The notes beneath the pieces are model-generated. The model had not been told where the DNA came from and did no database searches. It saw only the letters and a list, made by a program, of their open reading frames with translations. A stretch of DNA of 45,312 bases from an uncultured Eubacteriales bacterium (GTDB taxonomy: Bacteria > Bacillota > Clostridia > Christensenellales > Aristaeellaceae): the NCBI GenBank assembly GCA_902778995.1, contig CACYZW010000008.1:1-45312 (forward strand). The letters are read 5' to 3'. Of this stretch, positions 16,227-24,161 are shown one piece after another. Every line of letters starts with the position of its first letter. Position 1 is the stretch's first letter. The position numbers and the translations under genes were made by a program.

Positions 16227-16703
16227 TCAAATCACAATCAGCGCCAGCATCAGCCCGATCAGCAGTCCCAGGGAAACATACAGCCTGTCCGCCTCTCCGG
16301 CCTTTTTCAGGGCTTCATCCCGAAGCCGGCAGATCCTGAACCGCACTGCGTCCAACATCGCCTCCTGTTCCTCCCGTCCGCTCTGCCCAAGTCCGGAAAA
16401 CAGCGCATCCAGGACATCGAGATCGTCCTCCGTCAATGCGTCCGCCGCGCCCCCGCGCCGAGCGACGACATCCCGGACGGCGCGCCATGCATCCCCGGCG
16501 CTGCATCCCTCTCCCATGCCCTCCGCCACCCGCGCCATGATCTCGCACCCGGCATTTGTCAAGGCGCAAGGCACCGGCTGGAGCATGCCGGTCATGTGGA
16601 TGCGGAGGGTCTGAATGCCCTCCGCCAGGAGATCCAGCACTCGATACCGCCTTCGGACGGCGTCCGCCGCCGCTTTGCCGCAGAGCGTACTGCACAGCGC
16701 CAC
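16227..16703 (-). CDS. spoIIIAB: Stage III sporulation protein AB
   Basis: This protein of at least 158 residues is largely helical with a C-terminal hydrophobic anchor (..LYVSLGLLIGLMLALIVI). It resembles the cytoplasmic fold shared with type II secretion GspF-like proteins, as known for SpoIIIAB. The GTG at 16703 has no ribosome site. The frame stays open upstream, and a CTG at 16733 would add ETRLALAIC.., completing an N-terminal helix as in homologues; AGGGGG lies 7 bases before that CTG. The true start is therefore probably upstream of 16703, overlapping the end of spoIIIAA. Confidence 0.85.
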   Translation of the reverse strand: MALCSTLCGKAAADAVRRRYRVLDLLAEGIQTLRIHMTGMLQPVPCALTNAGCEIMARVAEGMGEGCSAGDAWRAVRDVVARRGGAADALTEDDLDVLDALFSGLGQSGREEQEAMLDAVRFRICRLRDEALKKAGEADRLYVSLGLLIGLMLALIVI

Positions 16704-16717
16704 ACATATCGCCAGGG

Positions 16718-17617
16718 CTAAGCGCGTTTCCAGGTGGCCACCCCCTCTCCCTCAGACCTGCGCCACACGCCCCGTACCATGCCGGGATGGGGCCCCAGCA
16801 GCGCGATGTAATCCATCACGCCCGCTTCCAGCACCGCCCTCAGGCAGATTCGGGACAAAGCGTCCTCAAGGCTCACCGAGTGCGCGGAGGCCACTATGGC
16901 CGCGCCGCAGCGCGCGGCGTCGGCCAGGGCCCTGGCGTCGCCCTCGCCGCCGATCTCGTCGGCCACAATGGCCCTGGGCGCCATGCCCCGGATCAGCCGG
17001 GCGACGGCCTGATCCCGGGGACAGCCGTCCACCACATCCGTTCGCATACCCACGTCCAGCGTCGGCACCCCCATGTGGCACGCTGCCAGCTCGTGGCGCT
17101 CGTCCGCCAGACCCACGCATTTACCGCCGTCGGAGAGCTGTCGGACGACGTCACGCAGCATCGTCGTCTTGCCCATACCGGGCGGCGAAATGAGCAGCAT
17201 CGAGCGCAGCGCGCCGTCGGGCGGGGCCAAGTGCGGCATCAGCGCGTTCGCGCAGCCGGTCACCGGCCTTGCCACCCGCACACAGGCCGAGCCGATTTCT
17301 GCCATTCTGAATCTGGCCCCGTCCGCGATCATCCTGCCGCATACTCCGACGCGGCTGCCGTCGCTCAGGGTGAAGAAGCCGAGATCCAGGTCCACCTGCA
17401 TGGCATAGACGCTGTATTCCATCAGCGCCGCCAGCAGGCGACCCAGCGAAGCGCGTTCAATCGGTTCGCCTACCAGCGCGTCGCATCCGCGCCCCCAGAC
17501 GATCTGAACCGGTCTTCCTGCGCGCAGGCGGACCTCTGTGACCTCGTCGCCGTGCGCCGTCAACGCCTTCCCCGCTTCCGGAGGCAGCAGCGCCATGAGC
17601 CTGTCCACAACCCCCAT
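16718..17617 (-). CDS. spoIIIAA: Stage III sporulation protein AA (ATPase)
   Basis: This 299-residue ATPase is related to type II/IV secretion motors and is thought to power the SpoIIIA-SpoIIQ channel in the mother cell. A Walker A motif PPGMGKTT lies at 145-152, in ..LLISPPGMGKTTMLRDVVRQ... The Walker B-like ..AIVADEIGG.. and ..ASAHSVSLEDAL.. follow. Length matches the family. The start at 17617 has GGGAGG upstream. It opens the spoIIIA operon, and a family 2 element begins 25 bases upstream of the start codon, so the native mother-cell promoter must lie beyond or inside the element. Confidence 0.94.
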   Translation of the reverse strand: MGVVDRLMALLPPEAGKALTAHGDEVTEVRLRAGRPVQIVWGRGCDALVGEPIERASLGRLLAALMEYSVYAMQVDLDLGFFTLSDGSRVGVCGRMIADGARFRMAEIGSACVRVARPVTGCANALMPHLAPPDGALRSMLLISPPGMGKTTMLRDVVRQLSDGGKCVGLADERHELAACHMGVPTLDVGMRTDVVDGCPRDQAVARLIRGMAPRAIVADEIGGEGDARALADAARCGAAIVASAHSVSLEDALSRICLRAVLEAGVMDYIALLGPHPGMVRGVWRRSEGEGVATWKRA

Positions 17618-17642
17618 GTCTCCGCCTCCCCTGTCCCATGGC

Positions 17643-17808
17643 TTAGAGTGTATTTCTAAATTCGACAAAATGCATTTTCTGGGTCTAAGGCTGCACTTCG
17701 GCGTTATTTTCCCTTGACTTTGCCCTGCTAAGCCCGCGGAAAAATGCCTTGAATTGCAGCCTGATCCCCTCGAAACTGCACCTGCCTCATTTTAGAAACA
17801 CACTCTAA
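17643..17808 (-). mobile_element. Family 2 MITE-like element, complete
   Basis: A 166-base element bounded by TTAGAGTGTATTTCTAAA (17643 on) and TTTTAGAAACACACTCTAA (to 17808), an imperfect terminal inverted repeat of about 19 bases. It has no reading frame. Its minus strand aligns base for base with the start of the copy at 45214-45312. It fills most of the gap between spoIIIAA and the divergent 1,597-residue protein gene. Confidence 0.8.
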
Positions 17809-17869
17809 TCCTATGGCGGCATACCCCGAAGCATGCCTGGATCGACAGTTGAGAATTGTAAACGCAGAT

Positions 17870-17898
17870 TTGACAAATAACAGGAAATGTGCCACAAT
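17870..17898 (+). promoter_or_regulatory. Promoter of the large peptidoglycan-binding protein
   Basis: A perfect -35 TTGACA (17870-17875) is followed after 17 bases by CACAAT (17893-17898), a 4 of 6 match to the -10 consensus, in an AT-rich stretch. The gene starts at 17991 with AGGAGG at 17977-17982, leaving a 5' leader of about 85 bases. Confidence 0.6.
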
Positions 17899-17990
17899 AT
17901 ATCATAGTTGCCAAACGATTCCGGACGATCTTCGGAACCGACCACGCGCCAAAAACGTCAAACAGACATTATTATCAGGAGGACAGCACA

Positions 17991-20900
17991 ATGAAAAGGA
18001 TCGCAATGCTCATACTGCTGCTTGCGCTGTGCCTGGTCGTCGCGCCCCTTGCGGTGGCGGAAGGCGGGCCTGTCGCCCGCAGCGATGCCTTTGCCGCCTA
18101 TACCGACGGCGAAGGGCACCTGTTTCTGCCCGGCAAACCGGAGGCCATCAACAGCAAGACGGCGGACAGCGTCGTGGCCATCGACGCCTACCGGGTGCTC
18201 TATTTGAGCCCGGACGATTTCACGGACACCCAGGATCTTTACGTGATCGACCTGCAGACCCTTGAGGAATCCCTCGTCGCCACCGACGTAAAGGCCGCCT
18301 GCCTCGCGAGCGAGGATACGGCCTATTACGTCACCGGCGCGAATCGCAGGCAGTTGATGCGGGTGAATCTGCGCACCCTGGGCGCCGAGATCGCCTATAC
18401 CGCCGTTGAGCCCATCGATCGCCTGTACATCTCGGCGGAGGGACTGATCTTCCAGCTGGTGGATCAGGCCGGAACGATGCTGTACGTCGAACAGACAGGT
18501 CAATTCGAGATATACAACGCCGACATGCCCCGCAGCGGCGTTACCGGCGACAGGTATGAAATCTACCTGACCGATGGCTCGCAGCTGTACATAAAGAGCT
18601 GCTTCAATTACAATACCACGCTGATCGACACCGATGTGACCGCCTACGCCCGGCTGAACGAAGCGGTCTACTACCTGACCCGCAAGGGCAGCGTGCTTCG
18701 CCTGAAGGCCTTTGATCTCAACACCCTGAAATCCAGGGTGGTGCTGACTCCCGCGGTGAAGATGAAGGATCAGCTGACGGCCACAGGGAAGGCCCTGTTC
18801 ATGCTGGCAGCCGACAACACCGTTTGCCGCGTCGACACCGTCAAGGGCACCTTGGCGGCGTACAGGCGCTATCCCGACCTCTCCACCTACAAACTGCCTG
18901 CGGAATACGTTGCTGACGGCCTTCGCATCGAGGGCATGAGCGGTCAGCTGAACGTCTACGCACAGCTGAAGGATAAGGTTACCAAGCCCACCTTCTCGTT
19001 TATCGAATTTGAATCAGAAGCCGACGTCGCGGCACCCATCCTGCGGCTGATCGAGGCGAACAAGCTCAGCGGCGAACAGACCGCGTGGGATCTGTTGAAA
19101 CCCGTGCCCCAGTATGCTCCCCTGTCCAGGGGCAGCCGTGGCGACGCGGTGAGCGCCATCCAGCAGCCGCTGAAGGACCTGGGCTATTACGATTATTATG
19201 TGGACGGCATATTTGGCCCCCGCACCCAGGCTGCCGTGCAGCTTTTGCAGTTCGACCTGGATCGCCCCGTGACAGGCGTGGCGGACGCAGAACTGCAAAG
19301 GGTCATACTCTCCGGCAGCCTCGGCGCCTACGACCCCTACCTCCAGCTGACCCGCGGCAACCGCGGCATGCGCGTGAGGCGGATGCAGGAGCGCCTGCGC
19401 GAGCTGGGCTATCTGGCCGACGCCGCAGACGGCATCTTTGGCCCTCGGACGATGAAGGCCGTGCAGCTGTTCCAGGAGGAAAACGGCCTGCCGGAGAGCA
19501 ACGCCGCCACTCGGCAGACGCTGAAGCTTCTCTATTCCGACCGGGCCGAGCAGTGCTCCAGCTACATCGACCTCTATCCGGGCGACACGGGCTACCGCGT
19601 GCGGGAGCTGAACAATCGCCTGAAGGCGCTGTATTATCTGGAATGCAGCCCGGGCAGCACTTACACCTGTGAAACCACCTCTGCGGTGCGCGTATTCCAG
19701 CGCACGGCCGGCCTGCGCGAAACCGGCAAGGCCGATGCGGCCATGCAGCGCCTGCTGTTCTCCCGCAACGCGCCCGAAGCCCCCGGCTACATCGTATTGC
19801 GCCGCGGCGACGACAACGAGCGCGTCGAGCGCCTGCAGCGCCGCCTCAGGGATCTGAATTACTTCAACGGCCCCGTGGACGGTTATTTCGGCAGGGAAAC
19901 CAAGGAAGCCGTGGCCCTGTTCCAGAAGAAGGTGGGCCTCAGGCCCACGGGCGTCGCCACCGTGCACACCCAGAAGCTGCTGTTCTCCCCCGATGCGCCG
20001 GAATACGTGAAGCCCACGATCATCGGTATACCGGATATCTATGTTGAAAACTATGACTTTGAGGACGACGACGTCTACTTCATCTCCGAGGAAAGCGCGC
20101 CTGACGGTTATGTCATCTTCGATTGGGACGTCGAGGGCGATGTGGAATACTACAACGTCCGCGTCAGCGATTCCGACGGCAATGTCTATATCGACAAGGA
20201 CACGATGATGACCAGCACCGGCGTATCCATCTTTACGCTGGATTGCGACCTGGAGTACACGCTGCGCGTCAAGGCATACCCCGAGGACGGAGACAGGAAG
20301 CACGTCACCCAGGCGGAGGTCACCTTTGTCAGGATGGAAAGGACGGTGACGACGGTTCTTGATCCCGACAATGCGATCGGCATTCCCGTGATCACGCTGG
20401 ATACCGTCGCTCGCTGTGAAAACGACGTAAGCTATCTGCTGCCCGGTATCGTCACCTTTGAATGGTTTGCCGAGGGCAAGGTGGGCAGCTACAACGTGCG
20501 CATCGAGGACGAGAGCGGCAATGTGGTCGTCGACGAAAACATGACCGGCCTCGAGGCCAGCATACGCTCCGACGCCATGAATGCGGGCGAGGTTTACACC
20601 ATATCCGTAAACGCGATCCCCGAAAACGGCGACATGAAGGAGGCCCGCTCCAATTCCTTACAGTTCTCGCTGCCGGATGTGGAGCTGCCCGAGCCCGAAC
20701 TCACCCCCGAACCGACCCCCGAGCCGACTCCCGAGCCGACCCCCGAACCGACTCCCGAACCTGTCGGAGGGGCTGAGGAAGGCACAGACGGCGAACCGGA
20801 CGCGCCCGAGGAAACCCTTGAGCCCATCGCCACGTTCGAGCCCGACCCCTCTGTGGAAGCACAGGACGTGGACGACGGAGACGAGGACAAGGAACAGGGC

Positions 20901-22784
20901 GACGACGACCATGCGCAGCCGGAGGACGAGGTCCTGCCGGAGGAAGCGATTGAAGAACCGTCTTATGAAACCGATTCTGAGGTACCCGCCGACACGCCCG
21001 AAGAAAATCCCGAGGGCGAAGTCCCCGCTGAGACGCCCGCCGAAGCGCCTGAGGATGTTGCGCCGGCAGTGGAGCCCGAGGACGTTACACCCGCCGAAGT
21101 GCCCGAGGATGTTGCGCCGGCAGTGGAGCCCGAGGGCGTTACGCCCGCCGAAGCGCCTGAGGATGTTGCACCGGCAGTGGAGCCCGAGGACGTAACACCC
21201 GCCGAAGGGCCTGAGGATGTTGCACCGGTAGTGGAGCCCGAAGGCGATCTACCCGACGAAGTACCTGGGGACGTTGCGCCCGCCGAGGAGCCTGCGGATG
21301 ATATCCCCGTCGAAGCGCCTGAGGACATTGCACCCGACGAGGAGCCTGCGGATGATATCCCCGTCGAAGTACCTGAGGACGTTACACCTGACGAGGCGCC
21401 CGAGGACGAGGACGACAATGTTCCCGCCGGGGAGGTGCCGGAGGGCGATGACGCGGAGGCGCAGGCGGCCAACCGTGTTACCGAGCCGGTGATCACACTG
21501 GACTATGTGCAGGAGGAGGCCAACGGCATCGCCTATGTCTCCGGCGACATGCTGACCATCAACTGGCAGTCAGAGGGCGACGTTGCGGAATATCGCGTTG
21601 AACTGCTCGATTCCGGAAACAACGTGCTCGATTCCAGAACGGTCACTACGCCCTCCCTGTCCGCTTATACCAGCGCACTGGATCCGACCGAAGTCTACAC
21701 CCTGAACATCACGGCCATTCCCGCAGGCGGAACAGAGGCTGAAGGCGCTGCCGCTTCGGTGTCGTTCGCACTGTACGTCGGCGCATCCGAAGACGCGCAA
21801 CCGTCCGAAGAGGAATATCGCGAGCCAGAGGAAGAACAACAGGCGTCTGAGGACGATTACCAGGAACCGGAGGAAGAAGACCAGGCATCCGAGGACGATT
21901 ACCAGGAGCCGGAGGAAGAGGACCAGGCGTCCGAGGAAGATTATCAGGAACCGGAGGAAGAAGACCAGGCGTCCGAGGACGATTATCAGGAGCCGGAGGA
22001 AGAAGGCCAGGCGTCTGAGGACGATTATCAGGAACCGGAGGAAGAGGACCAGGCATCCGAGGACGATTACCAGGAACCGGAGGAAGAAGAACAAGCCTCC
22101 GACGATGAATCCCAGGGGCAGCAGGAAAGCAATCAGGAGCCCGAACAGGATTACCAGGAACCTGAGGACGACTGGCAGAATCCCGAGATGGAATATTATG
22201 GGCTTGGAGATGAATACCAGGAGCCCGGAGAGGGCGACCAGGAGCAGGAAGAAGACCAGGCGTCCGAGGAAGATTACCAGGAGCCGGAGGACAACTGGCA
22301 GGAGCCTGAGATGGAATTCCAGGGACTCGACGAGGAATACCAGGAGCCCGAGGCAGATTTGCCGGCTATCGAGGACGATTGGGAAGCGCCCGAGGTGGAA
22401 TACGAGGCACCAGAGGACGATGAGCAGGTGCTCGATGAGTGGCCGGATTCCGAAGGCGAATATGAAGATTTCGAAGGCGAGTATCAGGATGCCGAGGACG
22501 AAGATCTGGATTCCAGCGGGGTTGAGAGCATCACACTTGACGAGGCTGGCATTACCGCCCTGCAATCGCGTCTTGTCAGCCTGGGCTGGCTCGCCGCCGA
22601 CAGCTTCACGCCCGGCATGCTGGATGAAGCCACCGTTGCCGCCATCGACGCCTTCCAGAGCTATTGCAACGAAGCCTTTGCTCTGAATCTGCCGGCAATC
22701 GACCTCTTTAACCCGGTCGTCGACGACGACACCTTGAACGCGCTGCAATACGCGGACGAAACCTACGCCAACCCGAACGCATGA
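17991..22784 (+). CDS. Large secreted multi-domain peptidoglycan-binding protein
   Basis: This 1,597-residue protein has a signal peptide (1-24, ending ..APLAVAEGG). Residues about 30-365 look like a beta-propeller of the DUF5050 type. Four PG_binding_1 repeats follow at about 376-665, each with a form like RGNRGMRVRRMQERLRELGY and DG.FG..T..AV..FQ. Two fibronectin-like beta domains lie at about 675-785 and 793-897. Then come a TPEP linker (900-924), an acidic repeat tract of 18-residue units (about 1017-1137), a third fibronectin-like domain (1164-1263), a tract of 14-residue SEDDYQEPEEEDQ units (about 1270-1370), and a fifth, degenerate peptidoglycan-binding domain (1514-1594). AGGAGG is 8 bases before the start. 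A wall-associated role is inferred; no catalytic domain is visible. Confidence 0.85.
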   Translation: MKRIAMLILLLALCLVVAPLAVAEGGPVARSDAFAAYTDGEGHLFLPGKPEAINSKTADSVVAIDAYRVLYLSPDDFTDTQDLYVIDLQTLEESLVATDVKAACLASEDTAYYVTGANRRQLMRVNLRTLGAEIAYTAVEPIDRLYISAEGLIFQLVDQAGTMLYVEQTGQFEIYNADMPRSGVTGDRYEIYLTDGSQLYIKSCFNYNTTLIDTDVTAYARLNEAVYYLTRKGSVLRLKAFDLNTLKSRVVLTPAVKMKDQLTATGKALFMLAADNTVCRVDTVKGTLAAYRRYPDLSTYKLPAEYVADGLRIEGMSGQLNVYAQLKDKVTKPTFSFIEFESEADVAAPILRLIEANKLSGEQTAWDLLKPVPQYAPLSRGSRGDAVSAIQQPLKDLGYYDYYVDGIFGPRTQAAVQLLQFDLDRPVTGVADAELQRVILSGSLGAYDPYLQLTRGNRGMRVRRMQERLRELGYLADAADGIFGPRTMKAVQLFQEENGLPESNAATRQTLKLLYSDRAEQCSSYIDLYPGDTGYRVRELNNRLKALYYLECSPGSTYTCETTSAVRVFQRTAGLRETGKADAAMQRLLFSRNAPEAPGYIVLRRGDDNERVERLQRRLRDLNYFNGPVDGYFGRETKEAVALFQKKVGLRPTGVATVHTQKLLFSPDAPEYVKPTIIGIPDIYVENYDFEDDDVYFISEESAPDGYVIFDWDVEGDVEYYNVRVSDSDGNVYIDKDTMMTSTGVSIFTLDCDLEYTLRVKAYPEDGDRKHVTQAEVTFVRMERTVTTVLDPDNAIGIPVITLDTVARCENDVSYLLPGIVTFEWFAEGKVGSYNVRIEDESGNVVVDENMTGLEASIRSDAMNAGEVYTISVNAIPENGDMKEARSNSLQFSLPDVELPEPELTPEPTPEPTPEPTPEPTPEPVGGAEEGTDGEPDAPEETLEPIATFEPDPSVEAQDVDDGDEDKEQGDDDHAQPEDEVLPEEAIEEPSYETDSEVPADTPEENPEGEVPAETPAEAPEDVAPAVEPEDVTPAEVPEDVAPAVEPEGVTPAEAPEDVAPAVEPEDVTPAEGPEDVAPVVEPEGDLPDEVPGDVAPAEEPADDIPVEAPEDIAPDEEPADDIPVEVPEDVTPDEAPEDEDDNVPAGEVPEGDDAEAQAANRVTEPVITLDYVQEEANGIAYVSGDMLTINWQSEGDVAEYRVELLDSGNNVLDSRTVTTPSLSAYTSALDPTEVYTLNITAIPAGGTEAEGAAASVSFALYVGASEDAQPSEEEYREPEEEQQASEDDYQEPEEEDQASEDDYQEPEEEDQASEEDYQEPEEEDQASEDDYQEPEEEGQASEDDYQEPEEEDQASEDDYQEPEEEEQASDDESQGQQESNQEPEQDYQEPEDDWQNPEMEYYGLGDEYQEPGEGDQEQEEDQASEEDYQEPEDNWQEPEMEFQGLDEEYQEPEADLPAIEDDWEAPEVEYEAPEDDEQVLDEWPDSEGEYEDFEGEYQDAEDEDLDSSGVESITLDEAGITALQSRLVSLGWLAADSFTPGMLDEATVAAIDAFQSYCNEAFALNLPAIDLFNPVVDDDTLNALQYADETYANPNA
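21042..21404 (+). repeat. 54-base coding minisatellite
   Basis: About six to seven tandem units of 54 bases encode variants of EAPEDVAPAVEPEDVTPA. The first four are nearly identical; later units drift to EPADDIPVE forms. The tract lies between beta domains of the large secreted protein and stays in frame. Confidence 0.85.
21802..22095 (+). repeat. 42-base coding minisatellite
   Basis: Seven tandem 42-base units encode variants of ASEDDYQEPEEEDQ, strongly negatively charged. Related but degenerate units continue to about 22440 (..DYQEPEDDWQNPEMEYYGL..). Unit length is a multiple of three, so copy-number changes would keep the frame. Confidence 0.88.
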
Positions 22785-22795
22785 TTAAAATGCAC

Positions 22796-22829
22796 GATGG
22801 CCGGCTGCCAAAGCAGCCGGCCATCATCT
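22796..22829 (+). terminator. Terminator hairpin after the large secreted protein
   Basis: GATGGCCGGCTGC (22796-22808) pairs perfectly with GCAGCCGGCCATC (22813-22825) around a CAAA loop, 12 bases after the stop. The following T-tract is short (ATCTTGTCC), so it may also serve the convergent gene ending at 22869. Confidence 0.7.
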
Positions 22830-22868
22830 TGTCCATTGCATAAGGCGCGCCCGATCTCCGATGGCTCG

Positions 22869-23438
22869 TCAATCGACAGTATCTTTGCCAGTATTGTGAA
22901 TAAATTTCTCCATTACGGCCATGGTCGCCGTCAGCGCGGAAAGATCCGCTTTCACATTCCCCGTCTCCAGGGCATGATTGGCACCCTCTGTCAGGTACAG
23001 CGGGATGCCCTGTAAAGCACACGCGCGCTTGATCGCACCAGTGTCCGCCCACGGATCAGCCGTTCCGTGAAACGCAATCGCGGTTCCATTTGTGAACCGA
23101 AACGTCTCCTCCAGCGGCGTCAACAAAATCAGGTCTGCCGGAACGCCCTGCTCTCTGGCATACCTTGCCGCTACGGTCGTTCCGATGCTCTTTCCAATGA
23201 ACAGCGCGGATTCGCAATCATCCCATTGGACGCCGCGCAACGCCTCTTTCGCCCGTTCACAGGCGACGGCGATGCACAGGCGCGTTTTCACAGGATCGCC
23301 CTTCTCATCCCTCGGCAAGTCGCCATAGGCCACCGGAATGACCGTATAACCTGCCGATGCCGCCAGCTTGCCGGCATAGTAGAGCAGGGGCTTCGAAACG
23401 GTATAGCGAATCCCTGGAAATAGCACTGCCAGCTTCAT
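22869..23438 (-). CDS. Small alpha/beta hydrolase
   Basis: This 189-residue protein has the alpha/beta hydrolase pattern: a first strand KLAVLFPG, the nucleophile elbow GKSIG at 82-86 with S84, an acidic residue at D128 in HGTADPW, and H155 in GANHALE. This gives a plausible Ser-Asp-His triad in the expected order. There is no signal peptide, so it should be cytoplasmic. The substrate cannot be told. The start at 23438 has AGAGGTG upstream; an in-frame ATG at 23453 overlaps the Nudix gene. It follows the Nudix gene by 11 bases and is likely co-transcribed with it. Confidence 0.8.
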   Translation of the reverse strand: MKLAVLFPGIRYTVSKPLLYYAGKLAASAGYTVIPVAYGDLPRDEKGDPVKTRLCIAVACERAKEALRGVQWDDCESALFIGKSIGTTVAARYAREQGVPADLILLTPLEETFRFTNGTAIAFHGTADPWADTGAIKRACALQGIPLYLTEGANHALETGNVKADLSALTATMAVMEKFIHNTGKDTVD

Positions 23439-23449
23439 CCTATCACCTC

Positions 23450-23956
23450 TCACGCCGGATTCTCATCCAGATAGGCGTTTAAAAACTCAGCGGCGAGACT
23501 GCCGGGCTTGATGTTCTTGCGCGCTTCATCCGGCGAAAACCATCTGTACCGGTCGATCTCCGCGTTTGTGTCGATCCCCGCCGCGTCGCTCACATATGCC
23601 GTGAAATTGATCATCAGCGTATTTGATGGTTCAAAGAACCTCGTGCGATTGAAGCGCGCCCTCGTGACCGTCATCCCTGTCTCTTCCCTGATCTCACGCG
23701 CAACGGCGTGCTCGGCCTGTTCGCCACGGTTCACATAGCCTGCGACGAGTATGTAGAAGGGCCGCCCGTATTGCTGTATAAGGAGGATATCCCCCGACGC
23801 TTCGTCCCTAACGATCATGCTGACCGCCACATTGTACTGTGGAAAGCGAAATGCGGCGCATTGCCCGCAATACGGTACCATGCCCTCGCCTTCAAGCGTC
23901 CGTTCCACCAGCGCCGACCCGCAGGCCGGGCAAAACGCCTGATCCTTCAAAATCAT
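23450..23956 (-). CDS. Nudix hydrolase with zinc ribbon (NudC-like)
   Basis: This 168-residue protein has an N-terminal zinc ribbon with C9, C12, C30 and C33 and a Nudix domain whose box runs from about residue 73 to 95 (GYVNRGEQ..AREIREETGM). This is close to the GX5EX7REUXEEXGU consensus. Zinc ribbon plus Nudix is the layout of the NudC family, which hydrolyses NADH and NAD caps, but the protein is shorter than E. coli NudC and the SQPWPFPxS motif that marks NADH specificity is not seen. Substrate is therefore open. The ATG at 23956 follows GGGAG by about 12 bases. Confidence 0.85.
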   Translation of the reverse strand: MILKDQAFCPACGSALVERTLEGEGMVPYCGQCAAFRFPQYNVAVSMIVRDEASGDILLIQQYGRPFYILVAGYVNRGEQAEHAVAREIREETGMTVTRARFNRTRFFEPSNTLMINFTAYVSDAAGIDTNAEIDRYRWFSPDEARKNIKPGSLAAEFLNAYLDENPA

Positions 23957-24071
23957 CTGTCACGTCTCCCTTCGAGGTCGTATCTGGCTCATTTTAGCAC
24001 AGATCGGCCATGCAGACAAGAGGAACCGATGCCGTTCGTGGGGCAACCGCGGCGAATCACAGAAGTGTTAA

Positions 24072-24116
24072 GCGGGAACGGTTGACCGGGGAAATCTCCC
24101 GGTCAACCGTTCCCGC
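24072..24116. repeat. Perfect 19-bp inverted repeat
   Basis: Bases 24072-24090 (GCGGGAACGGTTGACCGGG) and 24098-24116 are perfect complements around a 7-base loop. It lies between the 3' end of the zinc-ribbon-repeat protein (24162) and the Nudix gene. No T-run follows on either strand. It is probably a terminator or 3' stem for the upstream transcript. Confidence 0.75.
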
Positions 24117-24161
24117 CATATGTGTGCCACAACAGGCTGCGGCATCAATCCGAACGCATCG

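Noticed and set aside
21802-22095. 42-base direct repeats as a CRISPR array
   Set aside because: Units are contiguous, in frame and coding, with no spacers.
20963-22748. Antisense frames with Ser/Gly- or Leu-rich repeats over the acidic minisatellites
   Set aside because: They only reflect the tandem repeats of the sense gene.
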